Positions 34,670-47,272 of a stretch of 64,000 nt of DNA are shown piece after piece; the stretch's first letter is position 1; the number at the start of each line of letters is the position of its first letter. This DNA comes from Aphidius gifuensis. Lineage: Eukaryota; Arthropoda; Insecta; Hymenoptera; Braconidae. The stretch is taken from NCBI RefSeq assembly GCF_014905175.1, contig NC_057788.1:11291446-11355445 (forward strand), read 5' to 3'. The notes below the pieces were generated by a model that was given only the letters and a program-made list of their open reading frames with translations, did not search any database and was not told the DNA's origin. A program made the position numbers and the translations under genes.

Positions 34670-37600
34670 ATTAAAAGTTTATAAACATACCGAAAAAATA
34701 ATAATATACACAAATTAAATCTACTCAAAATGAGACTTGTTTTTATTATTTTCCATTTGTTTCTATATGAAAAAGAAATTCATTTGACTCTATGAGTTAA
34801 TGATAGTTTTTAGAAATTTTCACTAATTTATCTTCTTTAACTTATCGAGTTGATTAAACTTGTTATTTCAATTGATCCCAATCAATTTGAAATAGAAAAA
34901 AAAATACTAAATATATACCTTAAAATTTTACATCACAGTATGTTGTCGATGGAAAAATATTTTTCAATAAAAAATGCAGAATGATCCCTCAATTTAGTCA
35001 CTTTCAAAACTTGTAATACAAATGGAAGTTTTAGAATCTTTTTCAAAATTTGTTGTATCTTTTTTAAAAAACTTTTTATAATTTGATTTATTATTCGACA
35101 TAATTACTCACCTAAAATTATATAGTTTAACATAAAAATGATGATTATCGGATAAGTCCAAGAGCACGGTATGAAGTTCCTACTTATTTATAGCAACGTA
35201 GGAGCTCCATACCTCGCTGCTAGATCTTTACCATAAGTTTTTGATTTACCAATGTTAAAATAAAAGGTGCAATCAATAAGTCTACGTCAAGAATATAATT
35301 TCATCAGTTTATACTTTGTCGGAAAAACAACTCGATGTTTAAGTACCGTATATACACTCTAACTTTATTAATCATAGTGTTATTTTAAATATTATATAGA
35401 CTCATGAGTTTCGTTAACAATAAAAAAAAAAAAATGTTAAATTATGTGTCGAATTGGCATTAAAAAGTGTTCAAATATATTTAAGACATTAATTTTACGA
35501 AATAGAAATTTAAAAAATATATATTTAACATTTCTAATAGTCAAAAATTGTATGTTAACAATAAAATTGTGTAATATATGTATAGTTGTATGTTAAATTT
35601 AGCCAAACAAAGTGTAAAAAAAATGTTTCATTTTTTATTCTTTACTCTAAATTTTTTAGTGTGTAAATTTTATACTGTTGCTATTTTATTGCAGCTTAAA
35701 TTGGCAAAACTACTGAAAGAAAAAAAATCATTCTCAACGTTTTATATCAATGTTATATAAAGTATCACAATATAAATCCGGGATACAATCTATCCGATCT
35801 TCGGAGATAAGCTAAGCCGATTCAGCAAGGTATACTGACTTTGTACAAGGGTACGACACGGTCTAGATAATTTTTAGAAAATTTTTTTTAATCGTAACCG
35901 ATATTAATCAGTTTAAAAATCGACCATTCAATTTTATTCTTAATTTTCGGCGAAAAAAAATACTTGCCCTAGTTTTTTTTTCTTTGCCAAATTAAATAAA
36001 TTTTCTCTCAGTGAATTTACAAGTTTTTTTGATCTCACTTGTAAAAATATCATTTTTATTGACCAAATTAAAACCGTAAAAATTTTTTCATAAAGTATGC
36101 CGGAACGAGGAATGTATTCACAAGAAAGTTAATGATATTTATTATGAATTGAAGTCAAACTAAGAGCCAAGTCGAAAAAGAATTGGAAGCGACGAATGAA
36201 GGTTTTTACGCACAAACATTTTGTTATTATTCACAACGACGTTTCAGTCGAAAGTGAGAGAAAGTTTAAAATTTCATATTAAATTTTCTAAATAGCATGT
36301 TTAAATTCAGCACTGCATTCTACTTGAATATTTAACATTGATATTTAACATTGAGAAATATGATAAATTATATTGTTTATTACTATAAAATTTTTCGTCA
36401 AAGCTGTCAGAGCTTTTTAATTTTCAATTTTTTATTGAAGACACTCATAAGTCTTATGATTATTTTATGATTTATTTTAATTAAAATTTAATTTTTTTTT
36501 GACCAAATTAAACTATTGACCAAAGTTTAATTAAAAAAATTTTTGAGTTGTTTTAAAATGTTTCATTTAATAAATTAATTAATCAGTTCACAAAGAAAAA
36601 AAATATAAATTTATGTAAAGAAAACGATGAAACTTTCAAAGCTCAAAATCACAGTAACTATTTTTTCACTAAACTTAGAATTAATTTTTATCATCGAAAA
36701 TTATACTTCACTTTTTCCCCACATTTTTTAATAATTAATTGGGATAAATTTTTTTTATTGTTAAAAACAAATTTCATATGATATTTTTTAAATTTATCCA
36801 GTCCGCTGTTTAACTAAAAAGATGCGCACACTTTGTGTTATTCATTTGCTATAATATACTTTTGTGATTTAAATTTTTTCGGTTTCCAAAAAACTGACAC
36901 TTTTAAATATACAAGAAAAATTACTGATAATGTATTATTTTAATATTTAAAATTAAAGAAAATTTTATGAAAATTATATTATATCATGGTTAACTCCACA
37001 TTATATACTATGGTTAATTCGTTGACAAAATTTGAACCAACACCCAACTACACAACATGCTGCGCCAGTAACTCATAAACGGCGATCTTGTAAAGCATTA
37101 CCATAGAGCCCAAAGGGGGACTACTGGGTGAATGGTGGGACTTGAATGTTTTCTTATGCAAATAACGACAAACACCTGGAGTAGAAAGTACATGCAAATC
37201 AGGGTTCACTATGATTGTTGACAACTAGGAAAAAAAAACCTTTCGTGTCGAATCGTTGGTTTTTTTTTTATCCTTTTTTTTTTTTAAATTAAACGAACAA
37301 ATGCTTTGAGCAATTTCCGTCGTTTTATACACACACAAAATTTCGTCTCAAAATGTATTTATATTGAAAAAATTGTTCTCATTAATTTCCACAGTTGGAT
37401 AAGTCAAAAAATATTTAATGTAAAAAAAAATTTATAAAAAACTTAAATGATTTTTGTTTAAATTCACTGAAGAATTCAAAACTTTTTATAATAATTTACG
37501 GTAAAATTTTTTCATTTTATTTTTTCAATTCACATTGGAAGCTCCAAGATACAAATGTATAATTTTTTCAAATGTATAATGTTTCGATAGAACACTGTCA

Positions 37601-40157
37601 TTCTGGTTTTGTTATTTGTTCATTGATAATAAATGTTTTTTATTTTTTAATCATTTTTAATTGTTGTCTTGATTCAATTCATCAACCAGGTACTATTTTT
37701 TGTTATTTCAATTAACAGTACACAAATAATTTCGTCTTGGAATTTGTTGATCGTTTATCTTTTAAGTCGTTGAATCCAGGTAACTAACTGTGCCGGGTTT
37801 TAATTTATTTCTTGAATTTTACGACTATTCGCAAGACAGATAAAGAATAGTTTAAAATATTATCTTGGCCAATAAAGATTACAAATAAATATTATTTTAT
37901 TTTTACTTAAAACCAGCTTATTTCTAAGAAACTATCATCAAAAATGTCATACTTTTTCTACACTATTAAATGATAAATTTCACTAATTATAAAATCAATT
38001 TTTAATTATCCAACTGATTGATAAAAACATTTCATTCCATGACAGTTAAAAATCATATAAATCATATTTTTAAGACCAGTTATTTAAAAACAATTTTATA
38101 AACTAAAAATTAATTTATTAGCTTAAATATGTGATAATTAAATGAATATTTTTTAACAATACACAAACTAGCAATATTAAAAATAAGTACTACTCAGTAT
38201 GATACCGTCATCATGATGAACACATAACTAAAAATGTCGAGTAAAAAAACGTTAACTTGGTCCCTGATTTTTCATATATACATCAAGCTCGACGGGTATT
38301 TTTTTTACCTGGCCAAAAGTACGGATTATTCATAGATATTCTCTGTATCTTCCGCTTCACTAAAAGTACTTTACATAGTCGAATACTGGCCCTTTTTTTG
38401 TCTTGCATTAAAAAAATAATATAAAAAAAAAAATAGCGATATCAATCGGTAGCTATAAAAACTACAGCAGTGAATTACTAAATAACATGGTTTACTTATG
38501 CTTAAATATGAATACTTTCCTCTACCTGGAGAAAAAAATAAAATAAAAAAAATTTATGTTTCAAACTTTTTTATTTAAATATATATATATATATATAGGT
38601 ACATATTAATATTCACGATGGGGTTGTATATGTGTTCCCGTGAGAACGTAAGTTAGGGATATTGTTGAATAAATTAACATAAAATTAATTTGAAATGGGA
38701 CTAACGTGCAGATGGTATATTTATATAGAATTTTTTTTTTCACCCATAATAATGCTAATATGTAAAAAATTCTATTCATCAAACATATTGTCTCCAGCTC
38801 TCATTGGCTTTTTTGATAACGAATGCAATCAGATGGTTTTATCAAGATGCTAGAAAATAGAAAAATAAAACATTCTTTTTTATCGGTCAAAATATATGTA
38901 TTAATTTTCAGCATTAGTCATTCAATTCTATAAAATTTTCTGTATAAGAGATTTTAACTTTTTTGCATACTTGCTTTTCTAAGATTTACTATCTTTACTT
39001 GAAAATCATACTCTGATATTTTTGGAGTCATTATTTTTGATAAGGATTGTATTACGTTGAAGTATATAAATTATTTATAAATTTTATTATTTTTTATACT
39101 TACTTATTTGTTGATAACTTTAAACAACATGAAGATTGTCGAAAAAAAATTTGCAAATTGATAATTGGTTCATGCTTTTATAAAAGGTTAAAATTAAAGT
39201 AATTACTTATTTTATAATAAGTAATTACTTTATTAATAGTAAAAGTAATATTAGTTCAACATCAATACCATTAACATCAGGTAATAGTTTTTATTTATTT
39301 AAGCACAATTAATTTGTTAATAATAATTTTTAATATTTTACAAATGACAATAGATTTGAAACAGAAATATGAAGTGATCAAAATGATCATGATGTTGCTG
39401 AAACTGGTGAGTAATAATAATAATATAATATTAATTACTAATTAATAATTAGTTAATAATAATTTTTTTGTTTCAGAGATCTTGGTAAAAATTTTTTCGT
39501 TATTCTCTTTGACTCATTGAATAAAAAAATCTGCTTTTTCTTTCTATTCTTTTTTCTAATGAAAGGAATTACCGAAGATTTTCTACGGTTTTTTAATAAG
39601 ATTTTAACCATTTAAGTGGGGGAGAAAACTTGAAGATATTCTCCACCACAGGTTAATTGAGAAAAATATTTCTACCAAGAAATCAATGACAACTTCAAAT
39701 GAAAAAACCAACTCCAGCTAGTTGAGCTTATATTGATATTTTACATTATAGAAAAATATAAATACAATATTATAATATTGAAAAGAATGAATTTAGCAAT
39801 AAAATATTTTATTTATTATTCCACTTCCCACTGGGGCTGGGAGTAGTGATAATATTTAACTCTTTTACATTAAAAAAAAACATAAAAAATAAATTTTAAG
39901 TTATAACTTATAATCAGAGAATTAACATGTGAAAATAAAAATATATTTGATAATAAAAAAAAAGTGTATATACAAATGTATAATTTTTTGTATTGAACAT
40001 AAAAAATAAATTTTTCTGACAAACTTCATTCAACATAAAAAAGGTAATTACATAGTGAAAAAAAGGAATTTTCCGGATCAAAATTATCAATATATAAATT
40101 TATAAATATAAACAAAAGTATAAGAAATTTTTTTGCCTAGGGTAAGTTATTAAATTT
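34670..40157. other. Long gene-free interval
   Basis: 5.5 kb without a convincing exon on either strand. It contains the second copy of the non-coding cassette, an inverted repeat around a gene-less hairpin near 35160-35225 (GGTATGAAGTTCCTAC and its complement), and a segment near 35790-35865 faintly like 5S rRNA. No fourth receptor, intact or broken, is recognisable. Confidence 0.5.
36955..37290. repeat. Non-coding cassette, copy 2
   Basis: Second copy of the sequence at 30105-30440, same orientation, 2.3 kb after the receptor 3 stop; copy 1 lies 1.1 kb after receptor 2. Confidence 0.7.
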
Positions 40158-41209
40158 TCACAAATAAAGAGTGAAAATAAAACTAAACAATACAATTAAA
40201 CTAATTGTAAAATGCATTGTTATCATAGATGTTCCACTCAACGTTGATGCAGTTCCTTTTGCACATGCTGTCAGTATACTGGTAGTTTGCAATTGTCGTC
40301 TTTCCAATAAGCCATGAATTCCAGTTATTTGATTTTTTGGAAGAATATGCTCTCGGCTCAATATTACTGAGTAAAGATTTACACCAGGTGATTGGGAGCA
40401 AAAGGTTAAGACAAGATGATGAACAACAACTTTCATCACATGAACTGTTCCAACAAATTGAGTGTAAGGTTGTTCTGTTAATGTGCCTGTTAAATTTTAC
40501 AAAAGGGATATTAATATCATAGTATAAATCAACTTGGTCTTTAATATAATAACTTAATTGTTAATAAGTTTATTGTAGTTTTAACATTAGGTGAGTCAGT
40601 CATTTTAATGGTCATTTAATAATTGCAAATGATTTTAAATGAATTTTTAATCTTCACTGATGATATGATTAATTTAAATATATAAATTAATCATAATGAA
40701 TCAATGATAAATTAATTAATTATTAATTTATACTTCAACAATATATATAATTAAATTATTTTAATTAGTTAATTTATATAATTAACGAGTCATAATGTAG
40801 TTTATATATTTTAATTCTTTTGATTATTGAATGAATGATTACATTAATAATAAAATATGAGATGAATTTTTTTATTTTAAATTTAAGTGTAAATGTAATT
40901 TAATTATAGTTATTCTAATGATATGCAATTTTAGTAATGATGCTGACGTGTAATTGATTCATTTATATTACCATTTTGAAGACCAACTGATCGCCAAATA
41001 CCAGGACTTCTAATGATGTCTTCAATTTGAAATGTATAATCAAGATCACCTTTACTTTCAGTCCATAGTAATTTTATTCCACCATTATCAGTGAATCGTA
41101 AATTAACCGTTGGACATGAATCCAATAATCGTATTACTAATTCATTTTGTAAATCTGGTGTTTTAAATTTTTGCTGTAACACTTCGATGATGTACCATTT
41201 TCCCATCAG
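40158..41209 (-). CDS. Lipocalin-like, probably GPI-anchored protein (3' exons)
   Basis: Two exons are certain: 40972-41209 and 40158-40486, joined in phase 1 (AATG|GTAATA and AACAG|GC) with TGA at 40158. The first begins LMGKWYIIEVLQQKF, the G-x-W motif of the first lipocalin strand. It continues with LLDSCPTVNLRF and IKLLWTESKGDLDYTF. The second has VMKVVVHHLVLTFCSQSPG and ends in a small-residue, serine-rich stretch followed by a hydrophobic tail (TMHFTISLIVLFSFIFTLYL). That ending is what a GPI-anchor signal looks like. The protein is related to a widespread but little-studied insect lipocalin family; its ligand is unknown. The exon with signal peptide and first cysteines is not found with confidence. 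Confidence 0.72.
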
Positions 41210-41743
41210 CTGAAAAATATTTCTTATTCATTGTTTAATATATAAGTTCAAGCACTACTAAATAATTAATAAATTAAAATATTAAAAAGTACAGTTGATA
41301 TGAATATATAACATTTTTTATTAACTTTTTTAGATCGATTTTTTGTGGAGGACTTCAAAGGCAGATGGAAGATATTTTTTTGAGTATGAACATGACTATA
41401 AATGTATACTCTTCTGTATATGAATGAATTGAAAACAAATAATTAATGGATCAAACTAATATTAATGTGAAATAATAATTCTTATGTTAATTAATTTTAA
41501 TTTAATATTAAAGAATTATAAAATTTTTTTATTCTGTCTAATGCACTTTGTCCATACATTTATAAATCTACCCTGGAGGAAAAGCGACCATAGAAATTAA
41601 CCGGTGTAATAACAATCGTTTGACATTATTTCTAGGTACCAAGATGTGTTTTATTTCTTCAAAAAAACTTTTAAACTATTTGGAGATATTCAATACTCTG
41701 GCTCTACTATTCAATCTAACTTGATACTGCATTCAAAAAAAAA

Positions 41744-41810
41744 AAAAAACAATTGCATCTGCCGGGGCTTGAACTCGAAACTCTTAGATTCAAGGCTGTT
41801 CGAAATTTAG
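41744..41810 (-). other. tRNA-like 3' half
   Basis: On the minus strand, GCCTTGAATCTAAGAG followed by GTTTCGAGTTCAAGCCCCGG looks like the anticodon arm and T arm of a tRNA with a B box. There is no matching 5' half, so this is a tRNA fragment or SINE piece. Confidence 0.4.
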
Positions 41811-42163
41811 AATATAACAATAACAATTACTATATTTATGTCTTCTATTATTGTTTAATTACAGTGAAGAAATTTAAGAACTTTATTTAATAAGAATTAA
41901 TTGATGATTATATTGTTTACATATTTTTCTTTTTTTTATATACGAAGCCAATGGTACCATTAGACAATTCACTATTAATTTTTCATTTTCATTACAGTTA
42001 TTAAAAGTTTTTATTTCTACGTAGTCTATAATTAAAATAATAAATTAAATTTTCAGCATTGTTGATCACTAAATTGCAAAAAAAAGTAATTTATAAATTG
42101 ATCTTGAAACGTGATCAACGAGGCCAAATATTCAACTTGACTTTATTAACTCTATATTACATA

Positions 42164-42297
42164 TATGTTTCAGATAAATTTTCCACTAGTACCTTAGTAA
42201 TATCCAACGATTCCTGTGCTTTAAGTTCACGACATAATTTCTTGACTACTCTGGGCGTTGAACTGAGAAACACTAATAACAATACAAAACACTTCAT
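42164..42297 (-). CDS. Candidate signal-peptide exon, possibly of the lipocalin gene
   Basis: On the minus strand an ATG at 42297 begins MKCFVLLLVFLSSTPR, a good signal peptide, and stays open to KVLVENLSE. It lies 1 kb upstream of the lipocalin exons in the same orientation, and GTAGTC after TPR could be a donor. The cysteine expected near the start of the mature lipocalin is not seen, so the link is only a suggestion. It could be a separate short gene or chance. Confidence 0.25.
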
Positions 42298-42299
42298 TT

Positions 42300-43978
42300 T
42301 TCTATTGTTAAAATTAAAATGTTTTTGATTTTATTGAACAATAATTGTACACACTGATTATGAAATTCTTTTAATTAAATTCATATGATATAATACACTG
42401 CTATCATTTGATAAAAAAAAATAACTATTATTATTTTAAATTGTTAAATGATATATATTTATCGTCATTCAAAATAAAAAATAAATATCGTTATTTTATT
42501 GCTATGATCAAAATTTAAAGAGACATTTATAAAACGTTTAGAATTTGTTACAATATTTATTGAATCTAATTTCCGAAATGATAACGGATGTTAACACACC
42601 AAAGTTGTTAAGCACTCTGAAATTTATTTTGTTGTATAAATGCTGGACCTCCTACTACTCTGACTCTTTTATTATTTCACGCAATTGTTTGTCGTCATCA
42701 TGTTGTCTCTTTGTACGTAGGTCATCTTTTTTTCTATTTCATTCGATTCAATCAATTAATAGTACAAACCAACTTTGTCACATACACATAGATAGTCAAA
42801 TGACCTATATATATTTATATATGTAAAAAGAATAAATTTTTTTTTAATGTTTAATGAAGAATTATGAACTTAAAAATGTTTACAACCAATGTACATCCGA
42901 TTGTAGACTACGTTTTATACATGAGACAAGTTGACTCACTTATTTAATGCGTATCTGAGTCGGCATGTTATTTAATTAATTGTGTACCGTCCATTCTTAA
43001 ATTATACATGGAGGTTTAAAAAAATATTATATAGCAATGGCTAAACTTGAGACTTTAATTAGGGTAAACAAGGTCATTGTTAATATTTTTTTTCTTTTAG
43101 TGCAGTTAATTTATTTCCTCTCAAAATTAATTTAAAATTTTTTAATTATTTATATTTATGAATTATACAATAATAATGATGACAATAAAAGGAATTTTGG
43201 TGACAATTATAATGTGTAAAATTGATTGATCTCTATATTGATATTGATTTTTTTAAATGAGAATCATTTTTATTTTTCTCGATAAATATAATTTTGAAGT
43301 GATGATCGAAAATATAAAGATTTAAAAGTTTGAAACTGTACGTTTGATAACGTTACACTTGTGTATTTTTTGTATTTCAAAAATTGAAATAGATAATTGT
43401 ATCGTTATTTTCGAGTCCATGATTCATGTCCCTTTGTGTATGTGATAAACTTAACTTCCTCAATCAAGAAGCACTCTATGTAATGTCACGCATTAAATAT
43501 AAAAACACATTAAGATGCCAGACAAATTAGACGACACAATCACAAAATATTTTATTTCATCATGATCACCCGCATATGCCAAGAACACGACGTCCAAAAT
43601 TTCTATACAAATGTTAGGAGCTTGTTTCGAAGAGTAGAAAAATGTATGTTAGCCTGAATGATATTAAGTGACGATTGCAATTCTTAAAAAATAACAATTG
43701 CAGATAGTAATTTTTCTTATAGTGAATATGCACATTTACAAATATACTTTTAAATATATATAATACATATAGTCATAAAGACATATAGTCGTAAAGACAT
43801 GCATCATCACAAACGATTACCCCAGCTCTTTTGGTTGTCAATTTCGTTTTCTATTGTTTTTATTTTTTTAATCGCTATTATTAAAGAACTATTTATTAAT
43901 TACTATGAAAAGCATTAATAAAAAAAAGTTGTTCTTTATTTTGTATTTTAAAATCACTAAAATTAATTGCAAAAAAGA
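42300..43978. other. Intergenic region
   Basis: Nothing recognisable apart from AT-rich unique sequence. Confidence 0.4.
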
Positions 43979-44098
43979 ATGCCAACGGCACGTGGTGTTC
44001 CCAAGCGGTCACCCATCCAAGTACTAACCACGCTCAGCCCTGCTTAACTTCGGTGATCGGACGAGAACCGGTGCATTCAGGCCGATATGGTCGTTGGC
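43979..44098 (-). rRNA. 5S ribosomal RNA gene, copy 1
   Basis: Read on the minus strand, it starts GCCAACGACCATATCGGCC and ends CGTGCCGTTGGCAT, 120 bases with complementary ends (GCCAACG and CGTTGGC). The internal control region is intact (GAAGTTAAGCAGGGCTGAGC and GTACTTGGATGGGTGACC), and a T6 Pol III terminator follows at once. It appears functional. The bases just upstream (CTTAGCCAT...TAGCTATC) resemble those of copy 2. Confidence 0.95.
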
Positions 44099-44269
44099 GA
44101 TAGCTAACAGAGAAGACATGGCTAAGAGGCTTGTTTGTAGTCAATAAGTCATCAAATTCATTTAGAATGTTTTAGATGTCATCAGAAAAATGGCAAAACT
44201 CTTGTCAACTATTTATAAGATACTGTACATTTTTGAATGAAATTCGATGTTTTGTAAAAAAAAAATTAG

Positions 44270-44355
44270 GTTTCTTAGCCATGTCTCCTCCGTCAACTAT
44301 CGCCAACGACCATATCGGCCTGAATGCACCGGTTCTCGTCCGATCACCGAAGTTA
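44270..44355 (+). pseudogene. Inverted partial copy of the 5S gene and its 5' flank
   Basis: The first 54 bases of 5S rRNA (44302-44355), preceded by the same upstream flank (CTTAGCCATGTCTCCTC), lie head to head with the intact gene. The copy breaks off at GAAGTTA and cannot give a working 5S RNA. Together the two copies form a stem of about 85 bp with a 140-base loop. Confidence 0.85.
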
Positions 44356-44888
44356 CCAATGAGCTTATACACTGAATGGTGACCCTACGATAGTTAACAT
44401 TTTTTTGCCTTTCAATTTTTGAAGTTATAACTCTGATAGACATGTTTCTCCGCATTCTTCTGGATTTGTCTTAGATTTCTCCGTAAATTAGTTTGAAGTA
44501 TTAATTGCCTATACACAAATTTCAGCAAGATTTGAAAAGAGCTTACGCAAAACAAAAACTTGGTATATTGTCTTAGTTTTTAAGAGAACACTGACATATT
44601 TGAAATCAAGACCGGACGAAAACTAAGCTCTACTTTTTTAGGACCAAGACTATATAGTATACACTGGGGTATACCCAAGACTCTTGGTGGTCTTGATCAT
44701 TTTTTATTATATTCAAATGATACAAAAACAAACGAATTTATAAAAAAACAAATAGAAGTAATAATAATAATATTGCACGAAATTTCTATGCATCCAATGA
44801 TTCACGATAAACTGAAACAGTTTAATTCCTTTTCGTCTTTTCCTGATCTTATTTCAACGAACGATGTAGCTGGTACAGTTGTTGATTA

Positions 44889-45138
44889 CCCTGGTGGAAA
44901 TAATTCTCCGGAATATCTCCGGATTATTCCGAAATTGCTCCGGATAATTCCGGAATTGGCTCACTTAGAAAAAATACGAGAAATCCGTAGCAATTCCAAA
45001 ATACTCGGATTCCCGTGTAAAATGAAGGAAAATAAATGACTAAAAAATTTTAATGGGCCAATTCCGGAGCGATACGGAGTTTTCCGGAATTTTACGGAAT
45101 TTTTCCGGAGTTTTACGGAGAAATTATTTCCACCAGGG
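44889..45138. mobile_element. Foldback element CCCTGGTGGAAA, core of CCGGAAT/ATTCCGG
   Basis: The ends CCCTGGTGGAAATAATT and AATTATTTCCACCAGGG are inverted and flanked by TA on both sides. The core repeats TCTCCGGA and TCCGGAG in both orientations. An open frame through it has no protein-like character. Confidence 0.78.
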
Positions 45139-45197
45139 TACTACAGCTATAGGAGCGAAATAGCTGAAGTAATCATATCAAACAGTGATCTTTAAAT

Positions 45198-45640
45198 TGG
45201 GGGTCCTGGTATAACGGTTAAAGTTGAAGAAACGTTTGTATAACAAGACGTAAGTACAATAGAGGCCGGAATACCAAAGAGAGAACAGAAAACGGGTCGC
45301 TTTTTCAGGTTTGCCTCAAAGAGCAAGAGGGATTTATGGCCGTATTTGAAGAAATATATTTATCTACATATCATTCGAATCTGTACTGATAGAGGCGCAC
45401 AGTAAAAACGTATCCAAGCATTATTCAACGAAGGTGCATTGTGTTACCAATCACAGTATTAGACACTACGTGGATGAACTCCTTCAAATACGATCAATTT
45501 CTGGAAAGACCAAATTTGATCAGCTGACAAGTCAATTAGGACTATTGGCATTTGATGCCACTGAACCAAAGGTAAAACTCCGGAAGGACTTTCTAATAAA
45601 ATTGCTATGTTGTTTAACAACTAAATACATTAGTTAAGAA
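45198..45640 (+). pseudogene. Decayed Merlin-type (ISXO2/IS1016-related) transposase
   Basis: In consecutive frames the sequence gives IGGPGITVKVEETFV, then KYNRGR, then, after stops, TNHSIRHYVDE near 45442. IGGPG...DE, KYNRGR and NHS...FVD are landmarks of the DDE transposase fold shared by bacterial ISXO2/IS1016 transposases and eukaryotic Merlin transposons. At least three frame breaks are present, so it is inactive. Neither terminal repeats nor target duplications were found. The identification rests on motif order; the similarity is spread over about 140 codons. Confidence 0.6.
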
Positions 45641-45875
45641 ATTTTTAAAAAATCTACATATCGTTGAAAAATCAATTTATTAGTGTTTGAGTGATGACAT
45701 TATTATTTATACATATACGCCGATACAGTTAGCCTCTCTAGGTGGGTTTATCCCAGTTTCTCTATACCGATTCCCAATTTTATATATTGTTTTTGAACTT
45801 TCTCATATTTTTGTATGTGTATTTCTTTATTAAATAGAAGTACTGGTGTACAATATTCAAGTATAGGTATTACGT

Positions 45876-46151
45876 CTCTGGTAGAAATATTTCTCCGGCA
45901 TTACGTTTTTGGCCCATTTACGGAGAAATTACTCCAACATGACATCAATGACGAAAAAATTACTCCGGCATGAGATCAATGCTGAATTTTTGTCTCCTTC
46001 ATTGATCTCATGCCGAAATAATTTTGCCGGTACTAATTTCATGCTGACGAAATTACTATGGCATGAGATTGATGCTGGAATAATTTCGTCAGCATGAAGG
46101 GCGCTACTAGGCCAAAAACGGAGTAATGCCGGAGTAATATTTCCACCAGGG
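45876..46151. mobile_element. Foldback element CTCTGGTAGAAA, core of ATCTCATGCC
   Basis: The left end CTCTGGTAGAAATATTTC and right end AATATTTCCACCAGGG are inverted. The next 35 bases inside (GGCATTAC, TTTTTGGCC) are inverted as well. The core carries CATGAGATCAATGCTGAA in both orientations. The first C of the left end has changed and no target duplication is evident. A further relic of this element lies at about 54955-55110. Confidence 0.68.
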
Positions 46152-46217
46152 CATGTTTATTATTACAATATTATTATATACTTGAATTCAATGGTTTTAA
46201 AACTGAATTGAATGAAT

Positions 46218-46560
46218 CCCTGGTGAAAATGTTTCTCCGAATTTTGTCATCGTTGATTTCGGAAGAATTTCTCCGCGGTAACATTATTTTTTTCACATAT
46301 TTCTCCGCGTGTGTTTTTTTTCGCGGAGAAATATTTCCGAACGTTCCCTTATCCAAGTTGATTCGGAGAAACGACGGAAAAATTTCTCCTCATCGTTGAA
46401 TTTTGAAAAAATTTCTCAGCAGTAAAAATATTTTTTTACACGGTTGGAGAAATGGCGAACAAATCTCTCCACCCTTTCTCCAATTTTCTCCAACGTTTGT
46501 TCAATTTTTTTCCAACTTTTTTAATTTTCAATTTTTCCAAAAAAAAAATGACTAATACAT
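46218..46560. mobile_element. Degenerate element beginning CCCTGGTGAAAATG
   Basis: A left end of the same type is followed by TTTCTCCG repeats and, from 46443, by TTGGAGAAATGGCG...CTCCAAC repeats like those in the element at 23977. No right end is found, so it is a truncated or fused copy. Confidence 0.45.
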
Positions 46561-46687
46561 ATATGTTACATCAGGTGGGGTGAAGTTTAATTTTTTTTTT
46601 TTTTTACGTAAAGTAGTACGTATGAGGCTTAGAAAACTCGAAGCAATACGTATTGGGCTCAAAAAAATCAACATTCTATAAAATTCA

Positions 46688-46910
46688 GTGGTTATGATAC
46701 AGATTTCATAAAAAAAATTATAAAATTGTCTAAATTAAAATATTTTTTAATACCATATAGTATGTGAGTATGGATATCCCATACCCAGTAAGAAATTTAC
46801 GAGTTTTGAAAACATATTTTAATATTTATCAGTTTGAGTATTTTTCTATTTTTCTATCCGATAAATATCAATGACGATTTAATACACAATTTATCAATGT
46901 TATATATTAA
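46688..46910. repeat. Dispersed repeat with ATCCCATACCCAG and TCCGATAAATATCAATGACG
   Basis: The left half (to about 46812) recurs at 53122-53262, and the right half (46815-46910) at 56237-56333, both inside intron 1 of PDSS1. The two halves are adjacent here but 3 kb apart there. Confidence 0.65.
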
Positions 46911-47272
46911 AAAGGTTAATTCCTCGAAAAACTTGTACTTTAAATAAAACCATAGAGTTTTTACGTAATTTCGTTCAAATCTGTATTTGTTTATCTATTT
47001 AATCTTTCAGCTCAATTTTCTTATACATATTTTACTTGTCGATTGATATTTATATTGACAATAAGGTCTGGAAGTCTTTTCTTTTATGATGACGTTTACC
47101 TATTAAATACAATATTTAATTTATGTATAATAATATTTTTCAATTATAGAATTCAATTAGTTAACTTATTGCTTTATTAATTGATTCATTTTATATTTTA
47201 TCATTATAAGACAATGAAATTACGATTATCATTACGGAGTTAAATGTATTTCTAATTTTAGCAGCATTGAAA

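Noticed and set aside
34670..40157. A fourth odorant receptor
   Set aside because: I looked for the exon 1, exon 2 and exon 3 motifs seen in the three genes (EKKTWSK, SWYKYTAL, SYFSVLQ) and found none.
44176..44382. Plus-strand frame of 68 codons
   Set aside because: Most of it is the inverted 5S rRNA fragment and its flank.
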